Assembly: GCF_003838195.1 (NCBI RefSeq)
Contig: NZ_RCBY01000018.1
Coordinates: 1 to 62,039 of the forward strand
From: Okeania hirsuta
GTDB taxonomy: Bacteria; Cyanobacteriota; Cyanobacteriia; Cyanobacteriales; Microcoleaceae
Length of the DNA stretch: 62,039 bases
Reading direction: 5' to 3'
Both the position numbers and the translations under genes were made by a program. Below the pieces are notes generated by a model. It saw only the letters and a list, made by a program, of their open reading frames with translations, was not told the DNA's origin and made no database searches. Below, piece by piece: positions 1 through 14,529 of the stretch (position 1 is its first letter; each line of letters opens with the position of its first letter).

Positions 1-90
1 CAGGAAGGCAATTGAGCAAGAAAAAAACTTAAATTTCCTGTAGATATCCACGCTAACTTTTACACAAACGATACCAACGGACATGATATA

Positions 91-640
91 AACTCACTAT
101 CCAATTTGATGAAATGTGGTCATTTGTAGGTAATAAAAATCACAAACAATGGCTCTGGTTAGCTATGGATATAGACAGTAAAGAAATTGTGGGTTTTTAC
201 TTAGGGGAAAGAGGAGAAAAAGGGGCATTAGGATTGTGGAATTCATGACCAGGTATCTATAGACACTGTGCAGTTTGTTATACAGATTTTTGGTCAGCTT
301 ACGATCTTGTTTTTCCTGATTTAAGACATAAATCAGTGGGGAAAGAAACAGGTTTAACAGCTTATATAGAAAGATTAAATATAGCGCTGTGCGCAGGCAA
401 CAGGCAACAGGCAACAGCTCATCTGGGGGAATAAATTGCCGATAATATAAGATTTTTAGCTATTTGGCCACTCCTGCAATTTGTAAATATACCAGCGCTC
501 ATTGCTATAATACTTGGCGTCAAAGAATTTCTCGGTTGGTCAGAAAGAGTTTATCCTTTTCTAAAAAGCTATAAAACCATTTAGGAGTTATTTGGTATTT
601 CATTGATAATTATAATGAAGCGTTGGCGGATCCTAGCGGC
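91..640 (+). pseudogene. IS1-family transposase remnant
   Basis: Translation from about 93 gives an IS1 InsB-like stretch (FDEMWSFVGNK, then WLWLAMD and IVGFYLGER) up to a TGA at 247. The same frame continues (VCYTDFWSAYD, about 277-310) to AYIERLN at about 380. The reading is then interrupted by a 126-bp insert at 382-507 and resumes with TWRQRISRLVRKSLSFSKKL (about 511-571), a TAA, then GVIWYFIDNYNEAL to about 630. Order and motifs match the C-terminal catalytic half of IS1-type transposases. The N-terminal half is missing, replaced by the end of another repeat (1-90). In-frame stops and the insert make this a dead copy. Confidence 0.8.
382..507. mobile_element. 126-bp TA-flanked palindromic element inside IS1 remnant
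   Basis: The ends TAGCGCTGTGCGCAGG and (reverse complement of the right end) TAGCAATGAGCGCTGG match at 12 of 16 positions. TA dinucleotides flank it (380-381, 508-509). Removing the insert and one TA restores the reading LNNTWRQR of the IS1 transposase, so the boundaries are supported by an empty-site reconstruction. A related end (tgttcctgcgcacagcgcta) occurs in reverse orientation at about 54620-54639. TA target use suggests mobilisation by an IS630/Tc1-type transposase, which is inference. Confidence 0.6.
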
Positions 641-945
641 AGCTATATCGCCTGACCACCATTTGATCACTACATATACAGGACTACCAAAACTTTCTCT
701 GATACTACTCTTTCTTCTTATTTCTTCTCTCCTGACTCGGTTCTCCTGACTCCCCCTCCTGGGAGGGGTTAGGGATGGGTTGACTCCTAAAGAATAGACA
801 TCTGGTAAAAATCCAAAATAAAATCAATTCTCACACTAGATATATCAATTCTTTCTCCCTACTGCCTACAGCAAAGCTGCCTACTCCCTCTTTTCTGGAG
901 ATATCTAATTAAGATTAATACCATACACGATTTTCAGCAACGCCA
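641..945. repeat. Repeat-filled spacer with AGACATCT element
   Basis: This spacer has no credible gene. It holds heptamer-type tgactcc repeats with a G/C hairpin (about 735-785) and a small element at 796-906 with ends AGACATCTGG and GGAGATATCT. A better copy of that element lies at 56770-56880 (AGACATCT...AGATGTCT). The text ttaagattaataccatacacg (about 909-930) recurs near 33587-33605 and 39440-39455, marking another dispersed repeat. Confidence 0.5.
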
Positions 946-2622
946 TTATTTTAAAGTAATCACAGTTTTCACCACACCCGCACGTTGCCCCCACGCCGTA
1001 ATTTCAATTTCACAACCAGCAAAACCTTTAACTACCCACTCAACATGACAACGATAATCATTACCTCGAGCAGAATTAGCAAACGCTTTATTCGATCGCC
1101 CCTCTAAATGACCTATTTCCTGTAACTGCTTCCCACTAAGCAACATTACACTTTCAGGCAAAGTCAACATAACCTCTATAGGTCGAACACTTTTTCCTTC
1201 CCTAGCTTTTTCACTGGTATAAGTAGGCAAAAATCCCTGATTTTCCAACTGCACCACTACCAAATAAATATCACCACCCTGATGCTCAACTACCATCTGA
1301 CTCACTGCCAAACGAGGTGACATCAAAGCATGAGAAATAGCAAACTGACAATGTTGCTCACACAACTTTGGTAAATATTCCACAGGAGCATTTTGCCAAA
1401 CCTTCTTATGATTCCATCCACCAATTTCTAAAGTACCCAGTTGCGGATGTTCAAACGGTTGCCAGTCAATAAAACCCTTCCCACCCAATTTTTCATCATT
1501 CCACTGCATCAATTTCAGATCGTCTGAAACAGGATGGTGTCGTAACCACTTAACATAATCTTCCTTCTTAACTCCCGCTGCGGTAGGTGCATCCCAAAGT
1601 TCTATAATAAAACCAAACCAACCAAAGCGCTCATAACAATAATCATCCATTGCACCATAAGTCTTCCGATTAGCAGGATAGCAAAAGTTATGATAAACCG
1701 AAACACATTCATAACCAGTAATTTCAGTACCCTTTTCCCCAATCAACTTGTAAATTTCCAAATCCTCCACAGGCAAACGGTCGTCTGGGTAAATGCTATA
1801 AGGACGTAAAATTACCGCAGAAAAGGTATGATAACTAATAAAACCATTAATATTAGAATGCTTCCGCCAAAATTCTGCTACAGCACGAGTTTCCGGTTCA
1901 GAAAAAGGAAAATCTCCAGCACCTTTTTGTTTTCCCTCCGGTTGCCACTTATAAGGATAGTTGCGATTAAAATCCATTCCTTCCAGTGCAGGAGCAATTT
2001 TAATATCATAACCATTATAGTTTTTGATAATTCCCTCTGGCAGAATAGTGTAGTAAGTGCCTCCAAATTCATCGGGTTCGCGACGCACCATTATTCTAGA
2101 GTCTTCTGGCGAAATTTTCCACGCTCCACAATCATCTTTGAGTCGCATCTGCAAAATTAACCCATCCCCATTTACATCTTCCCAGTGAAGTCCGTCGCGT
2201 TCTTCAGGATATGGATAATGACGAATACTCGATCGCAATCTTTGGGGAGTTGTTAAATATTGTTCTGCTCCATCAACAGCAATACGAGGTAATACATAAA
2301 CTGTGTAGTTATCTAATAAACGAGTAATTTGAGGTTCCCTAGCATAATTATTTAGTAGATGATAAATAATATATAGAGCAACAGCAGAACCTGTAACTTC
2401 TCCAGCATGAATATTAGCATCAATCCAATATCCAGGTTTTTCTTTTGCTTTTCCTGTATTTTGATTAGTAACAGTAGCTAAGAAAATATCTAATCCACCA
2501 TAGCTTTTACCAATAACTTCTAACTTAATCAAATGGGGATTACTTTCACTCATTTGATACAAAAAATTCACCACTTCTTGATATGTATAGTAGTGGCTAA
2601 AATCAAACCCTGATTCTGTCAT
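946..2622 (-). CDS. M14-family zinc carboxypeptidase
   Basis: A 558-residue metallopeptidase of the M14 carboxypeptidase family. The zinc ligands are visible as His72 and Glu75 in IHAGE and His265 in ISYHTFS. The substrate-binding Asn-Arg pair is in FNRNYP (about 219-222), and the general-base Glu is probably Glu341 in FIIELWDAP. The catalytic domain occupies roughly residues 10-350. The remaining 200 residues look beta-rich and may be an accessory domain. No signal peptide is obvious, so a cytosolic role in trimming peptides is likely; the substrate is unknown. The gene stands alone, with repeat-rich spacers on both sides. Confidence 0.88.
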   Translation of the reverse strand: MTESGFDFSHYYTYQEVVNFLYQMSESNPHLIKLEVIGKSYGGLDIFLATVTNQNTGKAKEKPGYWIDANIHAGEVTGSAVALYIIYHLLNNYAREPQITRLLDNYTVYVLPRIAVDGAEQYLTTPQRLRSSIRHYPYPEERDGLHWEDVNGDGLILQMRLKDDCGAWKISPEDSRIMVRREPDEFGGTYYTILPEGIIKNYNGYDIKIAPALEGMDFNRNYPYKWQPEGKQKGAGDFPFSEPETRAVAEFWRKHSNINGFISYHTFSAVILRPYSIYPDDRLPVEDLEIYKLIGEKGTEITGYECVSVYHNFCYPANRKTYGAMDDYCYERFGWFGFIIELWDAPTAAGVKKEDYVKWLRHHPVSDDLKLMQWNDEKLGGKGFIDWQPFEHPQLGTLEIGGWNHKKVWQNAPVEYLPKLCEQHCQFAISHALMSPRLAVSQMVVEHQGGDIYLVVVQLENQGFLPTYTSEKAREGKSVRPIEVMLTLPESVMLLSGKQLQEIGHLEGRSNKAFANSARGNDYRCHVEWVVKGFAGCEIEITAWGQRAGVVKTVITLK

Positions 2623-2808
2623 TTTAAATTATTAAGTCTCTATATATGTAATTAAATTAGAATTAGTATTTGTTAGAATTATCCAGCCAAACTGGAGACT
2701 AACATTATCAGTTTTAACCATAATTATTAAACTCTTTGTGACTATTAGAAATGTCCAATAATAAAAAATAAAATCAATTATCTCACATAAATTATCAATT
2801 ATTTTCCC

Positions 2809-2998
2809 TTACCGAAAAATTCAGGTATCAAGCCTCTCCATTCATGGAGAAAAAGCGGTCGTTTGTGGAGCATTCCGTAGGATGGGATGGCGATCTTCGG
2901 AGCGGGTCTGCAAGAACGGGTCTCCTCGCCATATCCAATCGACCAAGAGAAGAAAAAAAATCCTTTTATTCAATCTTCTTATTTATAAGAAGAGGTAA
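2809..2998. repeat. F2 dispersed element (agcggtcg type), copy A
   Basis: Bounded by TTACC and GGTAA, with internal cctctcc...aagcggtcg...gaccaagagaag...agaggtaa. Related copies lie at 6297-6407 and 14519-14947. This copy carries a longer middle (about 2875-2945, catatccaatcgaccaag) shared with the 14.5-kb copy. It seems to sit inside a degraded AGACATCT-type element whose ends would be near 2747 and 3070, but that outer element is weak. Confidence 0.5.
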
Positions 2999-3081
2999 TT
3001 CTAAACTCTTAATTCTAAATTCTAAATTCTAAATTCTTGAATCCCTACTCCCTCTTTTGTGAAGATCTCTATTTGTAATTA

Positions 3082-3343
<262 letters not shown>

Positions 3344-3344
<1 letters not shown>

Positions 3345-3922
3345 TAATTATGTTCCCACTTCCACATACTACTAGAAATCAAATTTGTCAAAATGTGCGC
3401 AATAATTGGTATTAATAAATTATCTGTTGCTAAAGCACTATATCCCAACACCATTCCAACTATTATTGCCCAAATCATATAAGGCCATTGTTGCTTACCA
3501 CTCAAATGTAAAACACCAAAGAAAATACTTGAAGCAACTAATGCCACTGTATCCAATCCCAAGGCAGACAAAATTACACCTCGAAATAACAATTCTTCAC
3601 TCAATCCTGGTAGTAACCCCAACCAGATTAAATCGGGCCATAACAAAGGAGTCACAACTAATTTAAGATATTGATCTGCACTACGACGGTAGGTAGGCCA
3701 AATGCGATAAACTAAGGAACTGGCGATAGTAATACCTAAAGCGATCGCTACTCCCCACAATAATGCTCTTGGATTCCAACTCACAGGTAATAAATTAACA
3801 CCAAGTAGCAAGCAGGTTTTAGAGATTGCCAGTAATACCAATGCTGTTACCCCCATTGCCACCAATACTTGAGTACGAGTTAGAGGCTCGATTTCTGGAT
3901 TTTCAGGAATTTGCTCTGTCAC
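3344..3922 (-). CDS. CPBP-family intramembrane metalloprotease
   Basis: A 192-residue membrane protein with the three CPBP/Abi signatures: EELLFRG (Glu109, Glu110, Arg114), FFGVLH (Phe135, His139) and HILTN (His176, Asn180). About five or six hydrophobic segments are visible. The family is related to CAAX prenyl endopeptidases, and bacterial members act in immunity to bacteriocins, membrane signalling or protein processing; the substrate here is unknown. The stop codon (TAG) is formed at the junction with a MITE. The pre-insertion reading would end in HNYK rather than HN, so the protein is essentially intact. Start ATG at 3922. Confidence 0.85.
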
Positions 3923-4227
3923 TTGTCCGCCATCAAATTAAGTTTGGATTTTATATTTAACTATTGTACAGGATGGTATAGCAGAAGAAAGAAGGAAGAA
4001 GAAAGAAGGAAGAAGGAAAAACCTTGCCTTGTCTGAGTTTGACCGCACTTTTTAAGATAGTGAGGTACAGTTCAATATTAATCTCTATCCCCTCTTTCCT
4101 ACTCCCTCTCTTGGTGCGCGTTCCCTCACAGGAGTCAGCATTCCCTTGCGTTTGTTGCCGACGCGGGGTCGCACCACTACTCCCAAGATGTACCTCATCC
4201 ACTAGAAAACTGCTGTCAGCTTTTTAT
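3923..4227. other. Spacer downstream of DUF3326 gene
   Basis: This holds a purine-rich stretch (gaagaaagaaggaagaag, about 3983-4018) followed by a G/C-rich patch with gcgttccctcacaggagtcagc and gttgccgacgcggggtcgcacc (about 4117-4180). That patch recurs at about 14828-14890, so it is dispersed repeat sequence. I see no gene here. Confidence 0.4.
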
Positions 4228-4776
4228 CCCACATTCCGCACTTCATTTTGCAACATTAAAAGTAGTATAAAAAAACCGTGGCTTGGTAGGTATTTAGAGC
4301 TTGCTGATTAAATCTAAAAGCATTGACATATAAAGACAAGTGCCTTTTTGGGGTCGAATTGCAGTGCAAATTTTTCAGCTGTTCATGCTCATGCATGGCT
4401 CGTATTTTAGGCTCATAGTTGGACAGAAAAATCCCAAATTGACAATTGTTACTCCTACCTCCTCGCTCATTCCCATTTCTCCTGTCTTCCCCTACACAGG
4501 AGGGGTTAGGGGTGAGTTGCCTCCTACCCCTACTAAAAGACTTTTTCAGCAAACCCTATTTATACTATGCAAATCATCTCAATTACTTTTTTCGTTGATC
4601 AAATTCCGAGTAAACAATTAAGCATAAATACTTGCTTGATTATGTACTCAATCACGATAGCTATGATTTTCTCCTAAATTCTGACTCCTGTCTTCCCCTA
4701 CACAGGAGGGGTTAGGGGTGGGTTGTCTCCTGACTCCTTCTTCTATTATAATACATTTTGTGGTGCGGAATGTGGG
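4228..4776. mobile_element. F5 element (CCCACATTCCGCAC ends) carrying a nested MITE
   Basis: Outer ends CCCACATTCCGCAC and GTGCGGAATGTGGG are inverted repeats. The inside matches, in reverse, the uninterrupted copy at 53852-54088 (shared text such as gcttggtaggtatt, atactatgcaaatcatctc and gattttctc). The difference is F1 MITE copy 2 at 4297-4556 plus some heptamer-rich sequence near 4690-4735. Single ends of the same family occur at about 25005-25030 and 32299-32325. Confidence 0.7.
4297..4556. mobile_element. F1 MITE copy 2 (6-bp TSD TATTTA)
   Basis: A 260-bp element with ends GAGCTTGCTGATTAAAT and (reverse complement of the right end) GGGTTTGCTGAAAAAG. TATTTA occurs on both sides (4291-4296 and 4557-4562). 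The related copy of the host element at 53.9-54.1 kb shows the uninterrupted target (ggtattcatactatg in reverse), confirming insertion into F5. Confidence 0.8.
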
Positions 4777-4810
4777 TTTATATGTCCTAACCTTTGCTTC
4801 GACTACTGTA

Positions 4811-5878
4811 CTACTGAATTTTAGCAATTGGTAATATTTCTGGCCTTAAAGCTTCTGGATTAATGCCAGACCGATGAGCAACCAATACCCCCAACGCCTC
4901 CAAATATGAATTAACCTCTAATGCTTTTATCCCCAAACTTTCTGGTGAAGCTTGCATTTGAGTTTGATTTTCTCTAACAGCAATAATTTGCGCTGGAGTT
5001 TGACTGAAACTCATTACTGCACTACCACCACAAGCAGTAGCAGGTACAACTACAGCATCTACTTGTTTTGCCAAAATAGTATTAGGGAGTAGGGGACTAT
5101 CTTTTGTATTTACTAATTGTGGCGCTCGACTCAACCCCACTAATACACAAGGTAAAAATGTGTAACCAATTTCTTCCGCAGCAGACTGAGGCGATAAGTT
5201 AGGGTCTAAAGGTAGAGGTAATAAAGCAGGAGCATGAGCACAGGGAACCTGAAAAGTTTTGACAATCAGATGACTAATAACTGCTTCTGCACCAGCTAAA
5301 GGGTCAACTCCTTGTCCATGGCGATATAATTGTAATCCTGTACTACCTTCATCATCGGGAAATCTGGCAACAACAGCGATCGCTTCTGCTTTAGCTTTGT
5401 GAATTAGAGTTTCTGCTGCTCGTAGCAAACTATCTGAATTAGCTATTGTGCCCCAGGATGCTCCAGAATCAGATTTTTGTAATTGTACTTCTAGTGGAGC
5501 ATCTGTAATTATATAATCTGTGAGATTTAGCCCTAAAGTTGCTCTAGTCGCATCCGCGGCTTGTAAATGGCGCAGTTGCAATTCTGGTTCAATGCCTTGG
5601 TCAAGGATTAAACCGACTCGGTTTTGATGTACAGGTTTTAATCCATACCATCCCTGAGCAAATTTGTCAAGGGCATAGCCTTCTACATAGAGAGCATTAG
5701 ATAATGGCCAATAGAGTTGTGCCCCATTCAGAACATTGGGGTGAGTAATTAGGAGGTCGCAAGTTTGCGCGATCGCTCGTGCCACTGGTAAAGCATCACC
5801 AGCATAACCACCAATAGATGCACCGATACCAGTGGGAATAATTAAGACTACTGTATAAGGTTTTAAGTCGAAGGTCAA
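4811..5878 (-). CDS. DUF3326 family protein
   Basis: A 355-residue protein recognised as the DUF3326 family found widely in cyanobacteria and plants; no biochemical role is established. Near the N-terminus is a glycine-rich loop (PTGIGASIGGYAGDA). Other visible features are a Gly/Ala-rich central section with EGSTGLQLYRHGQGVDP and a C-terminal third with VVVPATACGGSAVMSF. No membrane segment or signal peptide is seen, so it is probably soluble. It is transcribed alone; flanking genes give no functional hint. Start ATG at 5878. Confidence 0.8.
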   Translation of the reverse strand: MTFDLKPYTVVLIIPTGIGASIGGYAGDALPVARAIAQTCDLLITHPNVLNGAQLYWPLSNALYVEGYALDKFAQGWYGLKPVHQNRVGLILDQGIEPELQLRHLQAADATRATLGLNLTDYIITDAPLEVQLQKSDSGASWGTIANSDSLLRAAETLIHKAKAEAIAVVARFPDDEGSTGLQLYRHGQGVDPLAGAEAVISHLIVKTFQVPCAHAPALLPLPLDPNLSPQSAAEEIGYTFLPCVLVGLSRAPQLVNTKDSPLLPNTILAKQVDAVVVPATACGGSAVMSFSQTPAQIIAVRENQTQMQASPESLGIKALEVNSYLEALGVLVAHRSGINPEALRPEILPIAKIQ

Positions 5879-6043
5879 AAGTCAAAAAGTAAGTTCAAAA
5901 GTTTTAACAAGTTTTTGATTCAATAATTTCAGCAGGAAAGCTAATTTTTAAACTCTATTAAAAATAATTTTAGGTTAGGTATTATCTTAGATAAACCCAA
6001 CCCTACACTCAACAATTATCAATCAAAAAGCATGAATAACTAA

Positions 6044-6238
6044 TTAAGCATTAGTGCTTAAACTTTCTGATTCAATTACAACAGCTTCTACATGAGCTGT
6101 TTGTTTTTCTGTATCTATCTTTGTTACTGCCCAACGTAGAGGTTCGCCACGCCTTTCTAACTCTTTTTCAATTTCTTGATTGAGTTTATTTGGTGATTCT
6201 TGCAGGTCAATTTCAGCATTAATAAAATGAGTAGTCAT
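6044..6238 (-). CDS. Small conserved hypothetical protein
   Basis: A 64-residue acidic protein (begins MTTHFINAEIDL) with a charged, probably helical middle (NQEIEKELERRGEPLRW) followed by a beta-like segment (TAHVEAVVIE). The composition and clean start support a real gene; I recall similar short cyanobacterial proteins but cannot name a family. It lies about 225 bp downstream of the ferredoxin gene on the same strand, separated by an F2 repeat element, so co-transcription is possible but unproven. Confidence 0.6.
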   Translation of the reverse strand: MTTHFINAEIDLQESPNKLNQEIEKELERRGEPLRWAVTKIDTEKQTAHVEAVVIESESLSTNA

Positions 6239-6296
6239 TTCAGTTATCAGTTATCTGTACAATTTTAAGTTAATTAGTTTACGAAATAAACTTTAT

Positions 6297-6407
6297 TTAC
6301 CGAATAATTAAGCTTTAAAGCCTCTCCTTTAAAGGATAAAAAAGCGGTCGTTTCGACCAAGAGAAGAAAAATTTTTCCTTTTACCTTTTCTTTTCTAGGA
6401 GAGGTAA
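6297..6407. repeat. F2 dispersed element, copy B (compact form)
   Basis: A 111-bp copy bounded by TTACC and GGTAA, with cctctcctttaaagg, aagcggtcg, accaagagaag and ctaggagagg inside. It lacks the longer middle seen in copies A and C and so may be the basic form. It lies between the ferredoxin and the small 64-aa gene. Confidence 0.55.
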
Positions 6408-6464
6408 TTATTAATTATTAATTATTAATTTTCAAGTCTTCCTTTTCATTCATTTTGAAGCTAT

Positions 6465-6785
6465 TTATGAAGAACCAAATTGGCGATCGTAAACCTCATC
6501 TTCCTTTCCAGTTTCTATCTTTAAATTAGACCGAGGATAGGCAACACATAATAAGACATAACCCTCTGCTTGGAGTTCTGGACCAACTCCCATACCATCA
6601 GCTTGATCTACAGTACCCTCTCCAATAATTTTTGCTGCACAGGTTGTACAAACCCCTGCGTTGCAAGAATTAGGCAAACCTAGTTCAGCTTCCTCAGCAA
6701 CCTCTAATATTTTTTTATCATCTGGCACCTGAATAGTGTGAGTTTGTCCCTGGTGTTGAATTTCAACAGTATAAGTCTTTGACAT
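6465..6785 (-). CDS. Plant-type [2Fe-2S] ferredoxin
   Basis: A 106-residue ferredoxin with the cluster cysteines Cys41, Cys46, Cys49 and Cys80 in the C-x4-C-x2-C-x30-C spacing of plant/cyanobacterial ferredoxins. It is slightly longer than the 97-99 residues of the main photosynthetic PetF. With the C-terminal extension (EDEVYDRQFGSS) and the less acidic surface, it may be one of the secondary ferredoxins rather than the photosystem I acceptor. It transfers single electrons in the cytosol; the partner is unknown. No clear rho-independent terminator is visible immediately downstream. Confidence 0.88.
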   Translation of the reverse strand: MSKTYTVEIQHQGQTHTIQVPDDKKILEVAEEAELGLPNSCNAGVCTTCAAKIIGEGTVDQADGMGVGPELQAEGYVLLCVAYPRSNLKIETGKEDEVYDRQFGSS

Positions 6786-7983
<1,198 letters not shown>

Positions 7984-8022
7984 ATAAAAAATCCCCTGCT
8001 ATAAAAAATCTATAGCAGAGGA
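7984..8022 (-). terminator. Rho-independent terminator of apcE
   Basis: On the minus strand an inverted repeat (CTCTGCTATA paired with TATAGCAGGGG, with a short T-rich loop) is followed by ATTTTTTATAG, about 40 bases past the apcE stop. This is a good stem plus U-tract. Confidence 0.75.
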
Positions 8023-8060
8023 TAAATGCAATTTAAAACCTCAGAAAAATAATTACTGGT

Positions 8061-11895
<3,835 letters not shown>

Positions 11896-13155
11896 CTACT
11901 TTTGGAAAATATTTCTGACAATTTCAACTGCTGCATCAAACTGTTGTTTTTGCCCTTTGACTCCATTCCAGCGCCCCTTTGATTCTGGATATCTATCATC
12001 ACCCAATAACTCTTTACCAGTTTTTCTAGGACTTCTGATGAACTTGCTGCTCAAGTTCCATTGTTCATCAGATAATTCTTCTGGCGATATACCTAACTCA
12101 ACTGCACCAGCAATAAACAAAGCTAACTGTTTATATTTATCAACACTAATTCCTTGCGATTTTTCTCTTAAAATCATATTCATCCATTTAGCAAATTCTC
12201 CAAAGTAGCGATTTTCAATCTCACTAAAAGAAGAAATTAGAGTTTCATTTTCATTTAAATCTTGGTGTTTAAGTTGCGCGCAGTAAATATCTAAAGCATT
12301 TTCTGTCAACCCCCCAAATCGAATTTTAAGATGTGACATATTATTCTTTAATAAACTATCTAGCTTATCTCGTTCAAGACAAATGAGATACCATAAAAAC
12401 ATTAAAGATGGTGTTTGACCTTTTGCGATCTCTTTTCCTTTCCACCATTGATACCACTTTTCTCTAGCATCATTAAAACTATTCCAAGGAGGATTTATAC
12501 CTTGTTTTTCAGCTAGGTCAAGCATTCTTTGAAACGGCTTATGATTACCTTCATCATTTTCACTATCCTCATCATTTACAGGAGTAGGATATTTGTGAAT
12601 ACCTACTAATCGAATAAAAGTAACTGATTTAGATTCACTATAGTAAGCTAACCTAATGTCTTGACCAGAAAGAGGAGTACCACCTTCATTTATTCTTCTG
12701 AATATTTCCAATTTTGTTTCTAGGCTTAAGTCTCTGGGAAGATAAATAATAGTTAAAGGATAATCCAGAAATATGTTTTGCAGCTTTATATCTAAACCTT
12801 CATATTTCTGACCACTATAATATGTTGCTTGAGGTGCTATATAAGAAGTTTTTGCATCATCAGTCATCGTCAAATCATTATTATAAAATTTCAAGATAGT
12901 GCTAAGACGTTGTTGACCATCGACTACTTCATAGTTACGGTTTTCATCTTCACAAAAAAAGAAAGCTGGTATTGTGAGATTATTTAATAAAGATTCTATA
13001 AAGAGAGATTGTTTACGAGCATCCCACTGTTCAGAATCTCTTTGATAATCGGGAATATACACCCTTTTATTCTTCAATCTGCTCAAAATAGTCTCTATAC
13101 TTTCGCTTTGAGATTTTGTCTGATCCTGTACTAGAGGTGAAAAAGAATTTGTCAT
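11896..13155 (-). CDS. DUF262 (GmrS/ParB-like nuclease) family protein
   Basis: A 419-residue DUF262 protein: PDYQR (35-39), DGQQRLST (79-86) and RRINEGGTPLSGQDIRLA (about 153-170) are the family signatures. The DGQQR motif lies in a ParB-like fold that binds and hydrolyses NTP in GmrS- and SspE-type enzymes. No HNH (GmrD/DUF1524) nuclease motif is recognisable in the C-terminal half, so it may need a partner or have a non-nuclease role. It stands alone, with no methylase, helicase or other defence gene nearby. Many relatives are modification-dependent restriction factors; a defence role here is inference only. Confidence 0.82.
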   Translation of the reverse strand: MTNSFSPLVQDQTKSQSESIETILSRLKNKRVYIPDYQRDSEQWDARKQSLFIESLLNNLTIPAFFFCEDENRNYEVVDGQQRLSTILKFYNNDLTMTDDAKTSYIAPQATYYSGQKYEGLDIKLQNIFLDYPLTIIYLPRDLSLETKLEIFRRINEGGTPLSGQDIRLAYYSESKSVTFIRLVGIHKYPTPVNDEDSENDEGNHKPFQRMLDLAEKQGINPPWNSFNDAREKWYQWWKGKEIAKGQTPSLMFLWYLICLERDKLDSLLKNNMSHLKIRFGGLTENALDIYCAQLKHQDLNENETLISSFSEIENRYFGEFAKWMNMILREKSQGISVDKYKQLALFIAGAVELGISPEELSDEQWNLSSKFIRSPRKTGKELLGDDRYPESKGRWNGVKGQKQQFDAAVEIVRNIFQK

Positions 13156-13332
13156 ATTATTTATAACTTTATATTAGGAATTGACACAATTATTGTATCT
13201 TTGTAATAACCTTTTCCCAAATTAACACAGCAACACTAACAACAATTTGCAAATTTATCGATTTAAGAAATTACATATATAGCACTATAATTTTTAGCAA
13301 ATATATTTAGTAACTATTAAACCCAAAACAAA

Positions 13333-14529
13333 ATGAAGGATAAATTAGATATCAGTGCTGCTGTAGAGGGACTGTACGATACTTTTCCATTTCCACCAGA
13401 CCCTTTAGTAGATGAAGCACCTCCTGGATACAACTGGCGCTGGAGTTGGCCAGTAGCTTACAGTTTTTGCACTGGTCAAACACCCCAAAAACAAAATATT
13501 AAAATTTTAGATGCAGGTTGTGGTACTGGTTCTAGTACAGATTATTTGGTTCATCTTAATCCTCAAGCATCTGTGGTTGGAATTGATTTGAGTAGTGGTG
13601 CTTTACAAGTGGCCAAGGAACGGTGTAGTCGTTCGGGAGCTTCACGAGTAGAATTTCATCATCTCAGCATATATGATGTAGGCCAAATAGAAGGAGAGTT
13701 TGACTTTATTAATTGTGTAGGAGTACTGCACCATTTACCCGATCCAATTAAAGGTATTCAAAATCTTACTTTGAAGTTAGCTCCTGGTGGAATTATGCAC
13801 ATCTTTGTTTATGCAGAGTTGGGTCGCTGGGAAATTAGACTCATGCAACAGGCGATCGCCATCCTTCAAGGTAATAAAGGTCGTAACTATAAAGATGGAG
13901 TAAAAATCGGACGTCAACTTTTTGCTTCTCTACCAGAGAATAACCGTCTTGTCAAATATGAACAAGAAAGATGGGCTTTTGAGAATAAAAGAGATGAGTG
14001 TTTTGCAGATATGTATGTCCATCCCCAAGAGATTGATTATAATATTGATACTCTGTTTGAATTGATAGAAGCATCTGGTTTAGAGTTTCTGGGATTTTCT
14101 AATCGTGAATACTGGAATATAGACAGACTGATCGGAAAATCTTCCGAGTTGCTCGACAGAGTTGTTGGTTTGGACGAGCAAGAACGTTATCGTTTAATTG
14201 AATTATTAGACCCTCAGATTAGTCATTACGAATTTTTCTTAGGTAGGCCACCCTTGCCCAGAATTGATTGGTCTGACGATCGCCTTCTATTAGCAGCAAT
14301 ACCTAAATTAAGTCCTTGTATTCAGGGATGGCCGAGCGAGAATATATTTGATGGTGAATATAAATTGGTAAATTTGTCAAGGAAAGAATATGAATTTCTA
14401 CAAGCTTGTGATACTAACTCAAACAGTCAATCCCCATCCACAGTAGGAGAAATATTAGCTAATATACCAGTGGAATTAGAAATTGTGCGATCGCTTCAGT
14501 CCAGACTTTTGATTCTACTTACCGAATAA
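13333..14529 (+). CDS. Class I SAM-dependent methyltransferase
   Basis: A 398-residue protein with a Rossmann methyltransferase core: motif I ILDAGCGTGSSTDYL (about 56-70), an acidic end of strand 2 (VVGIDLS), and motif IV/V FDFINCVGVLHHLPDP (about 120-135). The N-terminal segment (YDTFPFPPDP) is typical of a cyanobacterial family whose substrate I do not know. The C-terminal 150 residues contain no further motif I recognise. The last codons (LTE and stop) lie inside an F2 repeat element, so the native C-terminus has probably been replaced. It sits upstream of a second methyltransferase and the broken NRPS-PKS, but a link is unproven. Confidence 0.8.
   Translation: MKDKLDISAAVEGLYDTFPFPPDPLVDEAPPGYNWRWSWPVAYSFCTGQTPQKQNIKILDAGCGTGSSTDYLVHLNPQASVVGIDLSSGALQVAKERCSRSGASRVEFHHLSIYDVGQIEGEFDFINCVGVLHHLPDPIKGIQNLTLKLAPGGIMHIFVYAELGRWEIRLMQQAIAILQGNKGRNYKDGVKIGRQLFASLPENNRLVKYEQERWAFENKRDECFADMYVHPQEIDYNIDTLFELIEASGLEFLGFSNREYWNIDRLIGKSSELLDRVVGLDEQERYRLIELLDPQISHYEFFLGRPPLPRIDWSDDRLLLAAIPKLSPCIQGWPSENIFDGEYKLVNLSRKEYEFLQACDTNSNSQSPSTVGEILANIPVELEIVRSLQSRLLILLTE

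Noticed and set aside
163-414. 83-codon minus-strand frame at the window start
   Set aside because: It is antisense to the IS1 transposase remnant, which reads on the plus strand.
4024-4621. Several 90-100 codon frames on both strands
   Set aside because: All are encoded by dispersed repeats and MITE copy 2.
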